A DNA stretch of 64,000 nucleotides from the NCBI GenBank assembly GCA_014898425.1, contig RCSZ01000006.1, positions 2,542,001 to 2,606,000 on the forward strand, written 5' to 3'. Positions within the stretch are counted from its first letter, which is position 1, and every line of letters starts with the position of its first letter. The DNA comes from Botryotinia globosa (taxonomy: Eukaryota > Ascomycota > Leotiomycetes > Helotiales > Sclerotiniaceae). The notes under the pieces are model-generated. The model was not told the DNA's origin. It searched no databases and saw nothing but the letters and a program-made list of their open reading frames with translations. The position numbers and the translations under genes are program-made. Below are positions 1 to 12,675 of this stretch, in pieces.

Positions 1-153
1 GATATATCCTATGGGGATTTCTCTGCGGGTTTGGATCTTTTTGGGGTGTGTGTATACGCATGGGAGTATCGAGGAAAGAAATTGAAGACGGAAGATTTTG
101 GATTTTGAAAAATCATTCATCGCTTGCGAAAGGGACAGGAAAAGGAGAAGGAA

Positions 154-981
154 ATGCCACCCTTTCATCAACGACATCGTCGATCCCCCTTTAGACGTAC
201 TTCGTTCCGTCGTACTTCGTCCGGTTCGAGTTCGTTGAGGTCATTCTCGGAGGTCCAGCCTCGTTCTGATGATCATGTTAAATCTTCTTTCTCACACCCT
301 ACGATATTGGGATGGGAGAATGACGATGTTGTAATTCGAAATGTGGATAAGGAGAAACAGTCTGTTGGTTTTCATCCGGTGGTTACGGTGACGATTTGTC
401 GTGATGAGATGGCGGTGATAGGAAGGGTGGATGGAGGGACTTCTCAGGTCCTCCGATGCGAAAACACCAAAGGAGGGATGGGGGGAAGAGATACAAGTCC
501 ATCTGCAAGTAGTATATATTCTATTAATACCCTTGGATACCCAAGCAGAGATCCCGACAAAGATGTGGATGATGGTTCACAAACCTCTTGTTCATCTATC
601 CCGACGGTTCCGGAACTTTCGCTTGAGACGTCGACTTCGAGGTCTGCGGTTTCGGTTTCGGTTTCTGATGTTTCGATTTTGAATGATTTGGGGAAAAGTG
701 ATGGGGAAGTGGGCATATCGATGATGAATCCGCGAATGGAGAGATGGAAAACTTTGGGGAGGGTGAGAGGGAAAGCGAGAGGATTTCTTGGGGGTCGGAG
801 GGTGGGGGGTGGGGATGGAGAGGAAGGGGGGGAGGGAAATGAATCAAAAATTGGGAAAGAAAAACGCGAGAAGAAAATAAGACCGTTCCTGAGGAAATAC
901 TGTCTTCATCCTTTTAGCATGAGGAGTAGTTTTCGCTTGGTGGGATGGATTGAGGATCCGGTTGGTTGTTGTGTGGGGTGA
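154..981 (+). CDS. Serine-rich basic protein of unknown function
   Basis: An uninterrupted frame of 275 codons starts at the ATG at 154; the frame is open back to 124 but has no earlier ATG. I do not recognise a domain. The N-terminal ~40 residues are rich in Arg/Ser (PFRRTSFRRTSSGSSSLRS), the middle is Ser/Thr-rich, and a Gly/Glu/Lys-rich basic stretch precedes a short C-terminal segment with aromatic and Cys residues (KYCLHPFSMRSSFRLVGW). It looks like a disordered fungal protein. The frame ends at GGGTGAGTGA, so a 5' splice site overlaps the stop and a further exon cannot be excluded. No neighbour informs its function. Confidence 0.45.
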   Translation: MPPFHQRHRRSPFRRTSFRRTSSGSSSLRSFSEVQPRSDDHVKSSFSHPTILGWENDDVVIRNVDKEKQSVGFHPVVTVTICRDEMAVIGRVDGGTSQVLRCENTKGGMGGRDTSPSASSIYSINTLGYPSRDPDKDVDDGSQTSCSSIPTVPELSLETSTSRSAVSVSVSDVSILNDLGKSDGEVGISMMNPRMERWKTLGRVRGKARGFLGGRRVGGGDGEEGGEGNESKIGKEKREKKIRPFLRKYCLHPFSMRSSFRLVGWIEDPVGCCVG

Positions 982-3598
982 GTGATTTCTTGCATTCGAT
1001 TTCAATTTTGTTTTGTGTTGTTCGTGAATATCATGAGATCTTGGGGAAGAGAAGGCTGGAGTTTAATGTGAAGTGGGAGGTGTATTAAGATTTTGGGTTT
1101 TGGGGAGTTGAGGTGGGGATACTTGTTATGGGGATGGAGAGGTGGATGGACATTTTCGCGTCTTTTCTTCGATTTGGAGGAGATTGAATCTCTTGTTTTT
1201 ATCTTTTTACTCTGTGGAGTTGATGTACTCTCTCTCCTCTTTAATTTTTCTTTTCTCCTTACTTCCTCCCACGCCCCCTCTACCTAATACTAAAACTAAA
1301 ATCCGGCTTCCCCTTTCACTTGCTCGTACTGTCACTTTTGGAGCTAATAATCATCTGTATATAGTCACGTCGCAGCCTACGAAACGGGTTATGCGACGGG
1401 ATATGGGGAGGTAAGAACGGGGTATGCATATGGAGGGGGAATAGGAGATGCGAGATTATGGGATGAAGCGAGACGGAGTGGATGGGAGGGTGGATTATAC
1501 TGAGAAGGTAGCAAGGGGTAGGCGCAGTAGACGGGGATGGAGATGGAAAGGAATATAATTATAGTTTTATTAAGGGAAAGTCTGCATAAGAAGATGATTG
1601 GTTGCTTTGAGCCTTTTTCTATTTCTAGGAATAGTTTTGAGATGGTGTATCTTGTGTGCATATTTTCATCTGAACTTTATTGTTCGATGAACATTTTACC
1701 TTCATGATTTTTCGCCCTTTCTTTCTCTATTTGACTGTTTTTATCTCTCTTTTCTTGACTTCTCATGTCCTTTAAAAAATAGCCCTCCTTGGATTCAACT
1801 CTTCTTCCTCTGTTTATATTCCACAATTACTTCTCCTTCACCAATTTCTGATCGCCCTCCCAATTTATTCCAATAAACAGCATCAGATGGTGATATAGTG
1901 ATGTGAAATGAATAGTTAAAACATTTTATAGGTCTGTCTAATGTTTATGGATGATAAAGCTAGGAAGTGCTTGAGAATCAAGAAATGGATATAAGAGCTG
2001 CATAATACTGGAGCTGGGAGGACATGTATTAAATATAGCGTGAGAAGGATACTATAATTCAGTTCTTGTATATACTAGATTCCTAATTCATGATTAAATC
2101 TAGCGTTGGGATGACATGTGTCACTTGTCAATTTATTCAACTCTGAAAACTGATTGTCTAGCTGAAAGTTAAGTGTATATTAGCTTGTTCGCTAGATGGA
2201 AGAATGCGGGGTTGATGTAAGGGGAAGCGAGAGGATTTTACGTTTGTATTTTTATTGTATTCATAGTTGTTATAGATATGAGCACAGAAATAAGGGCTCA
2301 TTCAACCTAATAATGTAATCGAGAATGATTCCTGGGGTTGAATTATACATGAACTTCCAAAGCATACATTTGATGAACATGGGTGTTGCTTTATATCCTC
2401 TCTAGTAGGTATATTAAGGTTCTCTTTCGTTAAGATCATGAGCCCTGAATATTCCCGTATGACTCAATTATATATATATAAACATAATTCAATCAAATTG
2501 TGCCCTTTTTATGCCTTTTTCTCGCAAAATACACATCGCAAGTACAGAACCAAAAACCGCCTCTCATAAAAAACCAATCAAAAATCATAGTACTCGAGCT
2601 TCTCGCCCTCGCTCATCGACGAAGACTTGTGTGGAGCTTGGGAGCAGTAGCGGAGTGGTTTGTGAATTATGGATCGTGTGAAGTTGAGCGGAGTTGTGAA
2701 TGGGATTGCGAATACTTGATGCGGAAAGAAAAGAGAGTGGTTCACAAGGATGGAAGTCTTCGGGATTTAGGTGAAAAGGAGTGCAGAGAGGAAAGAAAAT
2801 GGTGGAATATTAGGTAGGTACTCGATGTCGGGAAATGACCGACTCAAGATATGAAGTGGAAAAAGGGGGGAGAAGAAAGAAGAATAGGCTGAATTACGTT
2901 AGGTATGTTTCTTTGAATATAATCTCTGCTCCTCCGACCCCAGGATTCCGGAATTGGAATTGTAAACTCATCGGCTAGGAGCTACCTACACCTTTACCTC
3001 ACTGATGGATACATACATAAGAGGATACTTTGATAGCATAATGCTGATTTAGTATATTGACACATATTACACTATGCTGCGAGTTCTCAGTTCCTCATTT
3101 CTATTCTACTGATGTTTTCACTTCGTTTTGTGCCCCTAAGAATTGTGATCAGAGGGTAATACAGACTTATTATGATGTGGGAATGCGGAAGAAAAGAGGA
3201 ATGGTTTAATAGCCCATAATGTTGATTGACTATGTCGGAAAGTATAGGTAGGATGAAAGCATCAGAGAGCTAAAGGAAAGGTGTTGAGTTCCAAACAGGA
3301 GAGTTGAACGAACAGATAACGAATGAACAGAAAGTATTTAGGGACTTCGGATAAAGAAGTTGACTGGTGGGCTACAATGATGGTTAACGAAATCTTAATT
3401 TTTGGGGGCGTCGTAGAATATTGTTTTCAGAGAGCACTATAGTTGATGATAGATAAATTGAATTGTAAAGAGTCTATGCCACCCACGCAGTGATGCTTTA
3501 ATACTACTATAGATATAAAACTCTAGCCGGAGTCAATCCAAACGCCCACGGTATAATATACCATAGTATACCAGCATCTACTAAATTACCACCCCATT
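982..3598. other. Intergenic region, no gene recognised
   Basis: This long spacer lies between the serine-rich gene and the convergent UBX gene. Short open frames are present (for example 2500-2817), but none has a recognisable domain, extendable splice sites or coding-like composition. There is no strong repeat apart from a short (TA) run near 2470. Confidence 0.4.
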
Positions 3599-5160
3599 TT
3601 ATTCATTATCATCATCCTCATCATCAATAGATTCCACAATCAAGTTCGCACTCTTGCCAACCCTCTCCCCGATTGTTCCTCCCCCTTCAATCTCATACAC
3701 TTCTCTCGGTATGCTTTGCACTAATCTGAAATTATATTTGTGTTCATATCCTTCCGGCTTTTGCCTATTGTACTCCTTGCCAGATTCAAGTAAATCATGG
3801 CATTCGACAAATGCGTATAGTTCTTCGATTCCTGAATTGGCTTCGAAACGTCGAGTAATTCTAGCACCTTCTGGCATTCTCAATGCAACTCGAACAACAT
3901 TGGTTCCTGGCTCAGGTTCTGGTTGAATGGTTTGTGCTCGCCATTGTTTCCATTGTTTCCGTTCTTCGGCTAATTTGGCAGCAACTTCTGCTTCTTCCTT
4001 CCTTCTCTTCTCTTCTGCTGCAGCCGCGGCTTCTGCTTCCTTTCTCTGTCTAGCACGTTCTCTATCTTGTGCTAAAGATTGCTCATAGGCAGAATCTTGT
4101 TCTTCTCTTAACGAGCGCTCAAAGTTTTGTGCTGAACGTTGTGCACGAACTGCAGCTAATTTCTCGGAATGCTGTCCCATCCCGCTCTGTAATTTCGCTA
4201 CGAATGCGCCAGGTGCTTCTTGTCCAGAGATTCTAGTAATGACCGACATTGAGGTAGCTCCTTGGTCGGGTGTATGGGTAATTAAGGCTGTGAATGGAAA
4301 TTTGGTACATCTCAAAGCTGAAGAGACTTGATATGCTTCTGAATCGCGTACATCTCCCATCCAAAATAGTATGTTGTTGGTTTTATCCCCGAGAAATGAG
4401 GTGACTTCTTCGGAAAGTAAAGTTTGATGCACAAAATCGGATGTATCATCATGTTCTGGAGACATTAAATGAACAATAAGGAATTTCAAATCTTTCTTTG
4501 CAAGATCCAATGCTTGCGCATAACCTCCATCGAAAAATGGTATATTATTTGGTCCATACTCTTCCTCAAACTCCCGCTTTGTGCGTGTTGCTGCATCTCT
4601 CGGTTTGAGTGACCTCCGTCCCATTGTATTTGATGCGCCGATAGGTGTGAACCTTGGTAGGAAAGGAAACAAAAATGCAAAGGCTCTATATCCCATCGAG
4701 AAAATTTTATAGAGAACACTGAATGGTGCGAAAAGTATGGCGAAGATAAGATTTGGTCTTCGAATTACCTGATCCTCCGGTTGAGGAACAATTCTTGGAG
4801 CCGAGTCCACATTTTGAGCTCTAGATCGATTTGAGGATTCGTTGAGGAGACTATATTGAAGATTTTCTTGTCTCGAAGCACGAGGAGGTGGAACATTTTG
4901 GGCTGCTAGTCCTGCTGCTGTCAAAGAATCATCTTCGCCGTCAAAGAACTTTGCGATTGCAATCTATTGAGAATTAATACAAAGATGGATATGGGATTAT
5001 TGAAGGATATAGCTCGAATTCTCACCTCAACACTCCATTGCGATCTCTGCAATAGAGGGACTGCTTGATCTACTTCCTGACCCGTTACCGCAAGTAATTG
5101 TTGTAAAGCTGCCTGCTGTGTTTCGGACAGCTGGCTGATATCGGTATCTGGAGGAGCCAT
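3599..5160 (-). CDS. UBX/UAS-domain protein, FAF2 (UBXD8)/Ubx2-like
   Basis: There are two exons on the minus strand: 5160-5026 and 4963-3599, joined by a 62-bp GT-AG intron (5025-4964), giving 499 residues. The N-terminal ~45 residues form a UBA-like helix set. Residues ~113-150 are a hydrophobic hairpin (starts RRPNLIFAILFAPFSVLY) typical of membrane-inserted family members. A UAS thioredoxin-like domain covers ~170-310, an Ala/Glu/Lys coiled coil ~325-390, and a UBX domain ~400-485 that ends in an acidic tail. In this family the UBX domain recruits Cdc48/p97, and FAF2 and yeast Ubx2 act at the ER membrane and lipid droplets in ER-associated degradation. The domain order is seen directly; the ER role is inferred from the family. 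The first exon supplies the only in-frame ATG. Confidence 0.88.
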
Positions 5161-5974
5161 TGTTTGCGTTGTCGGTTTGTTTGTCGTATTGTCCGAAAGA
5201 CAGAAGTTAGTTGAAAGATAATTGCATGTTCGGTAGAGAAGAATGCCGTAGTAATGGCCAGATAATACTCGAGTAGTAATAAATCGTTCTTTTTGTTCAA
5301 ATTAGAGTTGATGTGATATCACGATTCACTAGGTAGGTATTAGCTCAGAAGTACGATGATTGTTCAATGGTTAAGCCACATTAAGCCACATATCGGAATC
5401 GGATAAACTAGACTCCCTCCCAAGCCACAGCAAGGCTGAAATCCTGGATCCACCTCTTTATCGGATCGCATTAACTTCTGGTGCATCACCACCAGCCAGC
5501 CAGTGTTCCCACCTTCAAAGGAACCTCCACCCCGCGTCATATATATTATGATATCTTCAGCCTCAACACGACTATTAGTCTAAACTTTCATTGAATGTGC
5601 TAGATTTCACATTGATTTTGCTCTGTCTGTTCCTTGGCAGGATTCTTTGTATAGCTCTTATGTTCATTATCATTTCTACTTATTAAACCTCATACAAGGG
5701 TCAATCTTCGTCTTATTGGATTTTAGGAGATGTCAGCCAGATTCAAGTGAGCAAAAAGCATATCCATCACTTAACCCCTTCATTTCAACCCTTTTACGCG
5801 TCACTGCGGTCAATATCCTTCTGGAAACACTAGAAGATACTTGAAACTACCTCGATAGTTGAATTGAACCGAGCTAACATGATTCCTTTTCATTAGGCTT
5901 CCTAAAGTGTCATTGGGGTTCGGCAGATAGTTCTATTCATCTTGAAGCAAGAATTTAACATATAATATAAAACA
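5161..5974. other. Divergent promoter region between UBX gene and PAN3
   Basis: This 814-bp spacer separates two genes transcribed away from each other, so it should hold both promoters and 5' UTRs. No recognisable coding frame, structural RNA or distinct repeat was found. Confidence 0.4.
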
Positions 5975-8900
5975 ATGGCGGCTACAAGATTTAATCAACC
6001 CGAACTTCGCAGACCGACGAGTTCTCCGAGACCGAAAGGACGTGGTATGTTTTAGGCGCATTCTTGGGTTGATACACATTGGGAAATAACAACGGATATT
6101 GATGAAGCTGTACTAGAAAACGCAAAGGATACACTATGTCGAAACGTTCTAATATATGGGCATTGCCGTTATGAGGATCAAGGTTGTGCCTTTAATCATG
6201 ATCCTAACAAGGGACTTGGAGGAATAATCGATCAGTGAGTTGATTTCCGTTTCCTTGGATTCAAATAAAGGATATGACCCTCTTCAATATCGATCTCGGC
6301 AAATATTTGGACTTTCAGATAAGTTTCACCTTGGACTTTGGGAATGATCGCCATTGGTATTGGAATTCGATGGAGTCGAATTTCGAGTGAATTGGCACTC
6401 TGTTCACTACTATGGTGCCAAGCGTCCAAGTCCCATGACTCGCTGCGTTGGATATCATTCCTTTCCTCGAATTAGTCTGCTTCCATGGCAGTGGCCCTTG
6501 TAGAGCCTGCGGAGCCTCATTCCAGCTAAAACTGAGATGTATTTCAATGGCAATTGTGGACAATAACAATTCGATCCTTCATTGGGAAAGTTGTTTGTTG
6601 CTTTGAATAAGCAGACTGTTGAATGATTTTCAAGTCGTTGACACCATATACTTCGCAATGTGTGGCAGTCGCTGTTTTTCAATAATAGAAGGAAATGATC
6701 TGGAGCTGTGATAGTTCCCCGGAGTCGCTTTCATCGGTTCGAATATTGCGCAAAGCCTGTCTCCGTATTTATACTTCCAGGTTAATTTTACATGATCGAA
6801 CTCCTTTTCCATCGTACAGACTGTTTGACTTCGGGGGTATATGGACCATGGTTACTCATTTCTGGCAATTTACCCGGTCTCGTGGCTGGCTCCTGCTGTG
6901 ATAGGATTGTCATGGGGGTGCTACTTGCCTATCCTATCTTCATCACGACTCTATTTGAATCTCATATCGTCTTGATGCCAAATACGATATTTCTACTTTT
7001 CATTGCACAACAATCTCTAGTAACATCAAGAACAACAAATTTTATCGAGATGCAGGCTTTGTTCAATAGAAATCTCAGAAAAGCAGCTCCAAGATTACGC
7101 CCTACATCTATGGATTTCACGGACCCGATGGATAGCCAAATCTAAGTTGATCACAAACAAAGAATGGATAATCCAAGGCAGAAGCCATGGTTGACCAAAG
7201 ACAAAAAGAAAAATACAATTTTTCAAAAAAAACCGCGTTAGCCCCATAAAAAGTCCTCGCAAAAGAGTTCGGCAAGATACCAGCACTTCAGGCTCGACAG
7301 ACTATTCTCCAACCAGCAGTCAGACAGACTTCAATCATTCTTCAATCAATTCGCAACAACAGAGTCGTTTTGCAAAACCGTATTATCGTGAAGACTTGAG
7401 ATCGAATGAGAGGCCTGGACAAAAACTTCCATTTTCGATTACTAACTTTAACGATGATAGGCCAAAGAAAGCATTGAACGTAGATTCGCCTTCTTTCACA
7501 CCAGCAACCATATCCTCATCCAGTAAAGGATCATCTTCGATAACTTCACAAGCTGCAAATGCGGCTCCATTCACTCCTCGAGGACTCACGAGTGGGACTG
7601 CTACACCAAATGCACCACTTGACCCAGAGATACCTCAATTCAATCCAACACAGAGAGACTTTACCCCACAGAACTATGATCTTTCTCAGACTGTAAGTGG
7701 ACTACTTCAGACATCCTTGATTATTACCTCCATGTCCAACTTAGCCATGAGAGTATTTATTTGTTATTAAGTAAAGTACTGATGTAGAATAAGCTACCCA
7801 CCAACGGTGCCACACCTGAAGCTACATATGATCCTTTCTCGATGGGAAACGTCTCTCAAGCGATTCCCGGTACATTTCAGAACCACTATTCTGAAGACCT
7901 TGGCATTTTAGCAGGAGCAAATATAGCAGGTGGAGGAACAGGTGGAACCTACTTTCAAGGACAACCAGGCTTTAGTGCCCAGCCTTTAAATTATCACCAA
8001 TACGCCCCGATTGGTCCACATACGGAGAATTTGACACCTTATCAAAAATCTATCCATGATCTTTTCCTATCCGACCGGCTTCGTGAAGAGCTTCAAAGAA
8101 AGTCTGAAGCTACTCATCAAGTAATGCCAAGTAAGCATGAGAAATATTATGATGGTTTCATTACTAATCAAGTTAGATGCCCTTCCGAACATTGGTACAT
8201 CACCGCATTCATACTATTCTCTCGTCGCTCTAGACACAACTCAGAATAGGAGCACCGCTGTTTTTGGTTGCACGAGTTGGGTATACAAAGCGCGTTCAGA
8301 AAAGACTGACAAATATTGCTGCTTGAGACGACTAGAAGGTGGGACGGCTACATATATTCCTTTCTATGAACAAGTACTAAAGATTGATAGGCTACACTCT
8401 TGCCAATGATAAAGCCATACGAGCCGTCAAGAAATGGACTGAAGTCAATAGTTCGGGTGTAGTATCATTCATTGATGCTTTTACTACACGACAATTCAAA
8501 GATGGTAGTTCACTAATTATTGTCACAAATTACCATCCACTTTCAAAAACCCTCTTAGAGCATCACTTTTCCACCACAACTACAAGCCGTTATAGAAATC
8601 AACTTCCTCGGATATCTGAAGACATTCTTTGGTCATACATTGTACAAATTACAGTTGCAATCAAGGCTGTTCATCAGGCTAATTTTGCTGTACGATGTAT
8701 GCATTTGAGTAAAGTTATTCTTACAGACAAAAATCGAATTCGTCTTAATGCATGTCCTATCTTTGACATCTTACATTACGATCAACGTCGAGATATCAAG
8801 GAACTTCAATATGAAGATTTACATTTATTCGGCATACTTATGTTATCCTTAGCCACAGTCAATGCATCGATTACACCTCAAACCAACCCTCAAATTCTGC

Positions 8901-9436
8901 AAACCAACATTGATAGCCTTAGCCGAATTTATTCTGCAGAACTTGTCGATACAATAACATGGCTTCTCACAACGCCTTCTTCTCCGGAGACTAAAGAATT
9001 ACAAACTTTCATGCGAGGGATCTCCGGCCGCATGGCCACTGCCTTCGATAGCTCCCTCCAATCGAATGACGCATTAACCTCCGACCTCTGTCGTGAGCTC
9101 GAGAATGGTCGACTCGTTCGCTTAATGGCTAAACTCGGCAATATTAATGAAAGACCAGAATATGAAAATAACCCTCAATGGAGCGAAACGGGAAATCAAT
9201 ATACTTTGAAACTCTTCAGAGATTACGTGTTTCATTCGGTTGATCCGGAAGGAAGACCATTTACGGATATGGCGTGGATTTTAAAGTGTTTGAATAAATT
9301 AGATGCGGGGAGTGATGAGAAGATTCAATTGACGAGTAGAGATGGAGAAAATTGCTTTATTGTTAGTTTCAAGGAGCTTAAGAAACAAGTCAATACTGCT
9401 TGGGGGGATTTGCAGAAGCCGGGGAAGAGATTTTAG
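5975..9436 (+). CDS. PAN3: PAN2-PAN3 deadenylation complex subunit PAN3
   Basis: I assemble six exons: 5975-6044, 6117-6234, 7242-7692, 7788-8130, 8177-8338 and 8391-9436. Phases agree throughout and give 729 residues, normal for fungal PAN3. The start is MAATRFNQPELRRP. A CCCH zinc finger follows at ~32-52 (CRNVLIYGHCRYEDQGCAFNH). A PAM2-like motif (ALNVDSPSFTPA) should bind poly(A)-binding protein. The pseudokinase domain starts near LREELQRKSEA and contains VFGCTSWVYKA and DAFTTRQF, and the C-terminal knob binds PAN2. PAN3 brings the PAN2 exonuclease to poly(A) tails to shorten them in the cytoplasm. Introns 3-5 are 95, 46 and 52 bp, but intron 2 (6235-7241) is 1007 bp, which is very unusual here. 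The junction I chose, GATCA|GTGAGT to GTTAG|CCCC, keeps the frame but is the least certain part. Confidence 0.9.
6235..7241 (+). other. Unusually long PAN3 intron (1007 bp)
   Basis: This segment separates the zinc-finger exon of PAN3 from the exon encoding the PAM2-like motif. It begins GTGAGT and ends GTTAG. Every frame on the plus strand has many stops. The minus strand has several overlapping short open frames (6812-6630, 6682-6455, 6569-6315) without a recognisable domain. Base composition is ordinary rather than AT-rich. It could be an old insertion, or could hide an antisense transcript. Confidence 0.55.
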
Positions 9437-10344
9437 CGTGGTTGATCAAGAGAAGAAAAATCTGGCCTGATGAAAGGTGAATTAACGATGCATTGGAATC
9501 AAATAGCTGTCGTTTTTGATCTCATAAACAAGGCTTGTGAGAAGGTGACATTTAGTAAACTTTGATGAGGAGAGGGTATAATTGGTAGGAGAGAAATGGG
9601 ATGACAGCGAAATATTGAATTAGAAAATTACACGTAGGAGAAACAATCAAGGAAATTTATTTTATGGCATGCGTCTGCCTTGTGAGTGTGGAAATTTTGA
9701 GGCTTGAGGAATGAGGGACGGGTATAGAATCAGATGTATAAAAGACATTGTGATCGCAGTCCGAAATATGCAGAACTACTGGCTAGATTCACCAAAATCT
9801 CCTGGCAGGGACGTTTTGAAGCATTCAAGCCAATGCTTCGACATTCGTACCCAGTGTTCAACCGTTGGACTGATCCCAATTCCGAAGTCCCTAGATGGAA
9901 TGCCCGTTGCCGGTCTCAATATCACGCCCTCAGTGATCTCGTGATGCAGTCGACACGTGATCATTCTCTAATTTTAGGCATCATATCCATATTCACTCAG
10001 AATTCCAGATTTGAAACCAGACTAATCACTAAAACTCAGGAAATTAATGTCAGATAAATGGATCTTCAGTATTTACTTTTTCTTATTTGAGAAACCACGG
10101 GATAAATACGAGTGTTCTGCCTAAACTAATCCTGAAATGATTAGGTTCGGTTGTTCGATACCAAGCGCACCTAGATCTTACATCAATAGTATCAAATCCT
10201 GAACGAACTTACCATATCATCTCCTATTCTTTCTTAGGCAGAGCAGGCAGAGCACTCTAGGATCAAATCATCAACAACCAGGTCTTTTATATTGATCAAA
10301 CAAATAGTCTGAGCGACGAGGTATAAATTCCAACGGCCATTCTC
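9437..10344. other. Intergenic region, nothing recognised
   Basis: This spacer lies between PAN3 and the DUF4246 gene, both on the plus strand. Short frames at 9711-10057 have no domain and overlap antisense frames of similar length. No repeat stands out. Confidence 0.4.
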
Positions 10345-12675
10345 ATGGTAAATATCAACCACATCCGTTCGATCCATCGTCTCTACATACAACCATCAAA
10401 ACGACAAATAGTGAAAGGATTCTCCAAGCCTTTCACAATGCCAGATTACCCAGGTCTCGGCCTTCCCCGGCGCCATGATCCACAAAGCCTCTCCGACGAC
10501 ACAAGTCATTATCCAATTGGTGCCCATCACTGCTGTTGGGGTGCGACCTCCAAATTAATCTATGTCCGAGAGCTGGCCATGATGAGCATTATGGATCGTC
10601 TCACTGATAAGAAAGATTGGCACAAGAAAGTCTTCAACGAGGAAATCGTGTCCAAGTGGCGTGCAGAAGCTCTAGCTATCCCAGACGAACAATTTTGGAT
10701 GTTAGCAATTCGTGATAAGCGACAAACTAGGAACTACCACGGGATTATTCACTCGAATCATGATCGCCTTGAAAGAAAGCTAGAAAATATCATGAACACC
10801 AGTACTTTCGATTGTGTAAGTGCCTCTCCGCATAATGTCTTCTGTTGCTAACCTGATGTTGAAAAGTGTATCGAAGAACTTCGAAGTAAGGCCAAATATT
10901 TTGAGAAAACCAGTGTCATTCCAACCCTTGACGCCTCCGCGTCTGTTGCCAAATCGGATCATTTGGTCTCTGCTGAGCTTCACAGATCTCTGCGCGACGC
11001 ATTTGATACGCTCAAGAGGGATCAATCTTTATCACTTGACTGGCATCCCAACTCGAGTGACATGGTTCAAGACCTTGTACATCCTTCAATGTACCCTTTG
11101 GTTTACGGTCGTAGTCGAGTCCTGAAGGATGAAGTCGTTGGAGTCAATGATGCCGTTGAAAAATGGGCAGGAAAAGGTGAAATTATCCCAGTGGGAGGGG
11201 CCACCACTAAGGGATATCACAGTTGGGGCGCAGAACGAAAGCATTATTGGTCAGACAAGTATCAATGGTTGCCCGCAAATATAGCTTTCCAAGAAGATGG
11301 AACAGTCAAATTTACCAGTTACATCAACAACATTCATCCAACCAAGTACCCTGAGATTTACAGCACAATTGAAAAGTTGGTCGAGACCAGTCTTCCATTA
11401 TGGAATCAATGTCTTGCTCTAAGTACAGGCTACGATAAAAGACATGGTGCGGGAAGACTAGAGCCTCGGTTTCCATATCCTGATGACCGGGAGTAGGTGT
11501 TCACCCCAATCCTTTCGGGATAAGTATCTTAGTTCTGACTTGATTCCAGTGACGAAAATCCAAGATTATGGAATCCTCCGAGCACTGAGCAAGGAGTTGG
11601 CCAAAAGAAATCTGATTCCGGCACTGATGACGAAGATGAAATAGATATCGAAGGTACTGATGATGAAATGGAAGAGGAAGAGGCTGAAGAAAAATGGAGG
11701 GAGACACGCAAACCTGTCATTGAAGAGCCTTTTTTCGAAGATGTTGACTACTCAATCAAACTTCGTCTTGAACATCAATTTCAAGAGTCCGGTCTCCAAA
11801 TCATTGTCAAGATGGCATCCATTGAACTTACTCCGGAAAAGCCTGAATTTCCGGCGGGTAGTTGGCATGTGAGTGGAAATTTCATTATTCAAAACGACTC
11901 TAACGCTAACATAACTAAAGATCGAGGGACAAATGAATGAGCATATTGCCGGTACTGCGCTCTACTATCTTGATAGTGAGAACATCACTTCGAATGACCT
12001 CTCATTCCGTATGCAGACACCAGAGGAGATTTACGATGAACTCGGAACTGGACAAGATTCTTATTCTTGGCTTGAGCAGGTCTTTGGAACCAATTTGGGG
12101 CAAAGTAGTTCTCCGTGTCTTCAAAACTATGGTAGTGTCGAAACACGTCAGGGAAGACTACTTGCTTTTCCTAACGTCTTGTAAGTGAAAGTTTGGTTCA
12201 TCAATTTCTGGGTGCTAACGAATGAAAAAGTCAACACAAAGTTTCGTCTTTTCGCTTAGAAGATCCGACCAAACCAGGTCATCGACGATTTATCGCCCTG
12301 TGGCTCGTAGACCCAACCTTGCGTGTTATTTCCACCGCCAACGTCCCACCGCAACGACTGGATTGGTGGGTTGACTCTGTTTCTGGAACTACCCCCGCAG
12401 CTCGTAAAGCAGCTATGTCGAAGCTTCCTAGGGAGTTAGTATTGCTATTGAATGAGAATGGCTTGAATGGGGCTACTTCGGAAAAAGATATGAAACTCTC
12501 ACCGGAGTTAATGGAAATGGTGCGAGAGCACTTTAACACCGGTGGTGATTCAATGCTTATGGGGATTGAAGAGGCTAAAGAGCATAGACTCAAACTGATG
12601 GAGGAACGCGGCTCTTTTGTGAGAGCGGCTGAAGATGAATGGCATAATTCAGGTTATAATTTCTGCGAGCACTGA
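10345..12675 (+). CDS. DUF4246-family protein
   Basis: Five exons (10345-10815, 10867-11492, 11550-11868, 11921-12180, 12231-12675) are joined by introns of 50-57 bp with GT-AG ends and agreeing phases, giving 706 residues. The sequence matches the fungal DUF4246 family: an N-terminal YPGLGLPRR segment, a middle region with SLPLWNQCLAL, an acidic DDEDEIDIEGTDDE insert, then IKLRLEHQFQESGLQIIVKM, GQMNEHIAGTALYYLDSENI and a C-terminal GHRRFIALWLVDP segment. The HIAGTALYYLDSENI and GHRRFIALWLVDP segments are reminiscent of a 2-oxoglutarate/Fe(II) oxygenase-type fold, but this is inference and no activity is established. A second Met at residue 32 (10438), just before DYPGLGLP, could be the true start because family members often begin there. 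Confidence 0.85.

Noticed and set aside
2500..2817. 105-residue plus-strand frame in the first intergenic region
   Set aside because: No domain, poor start context in AT-rich sequence; probably random.
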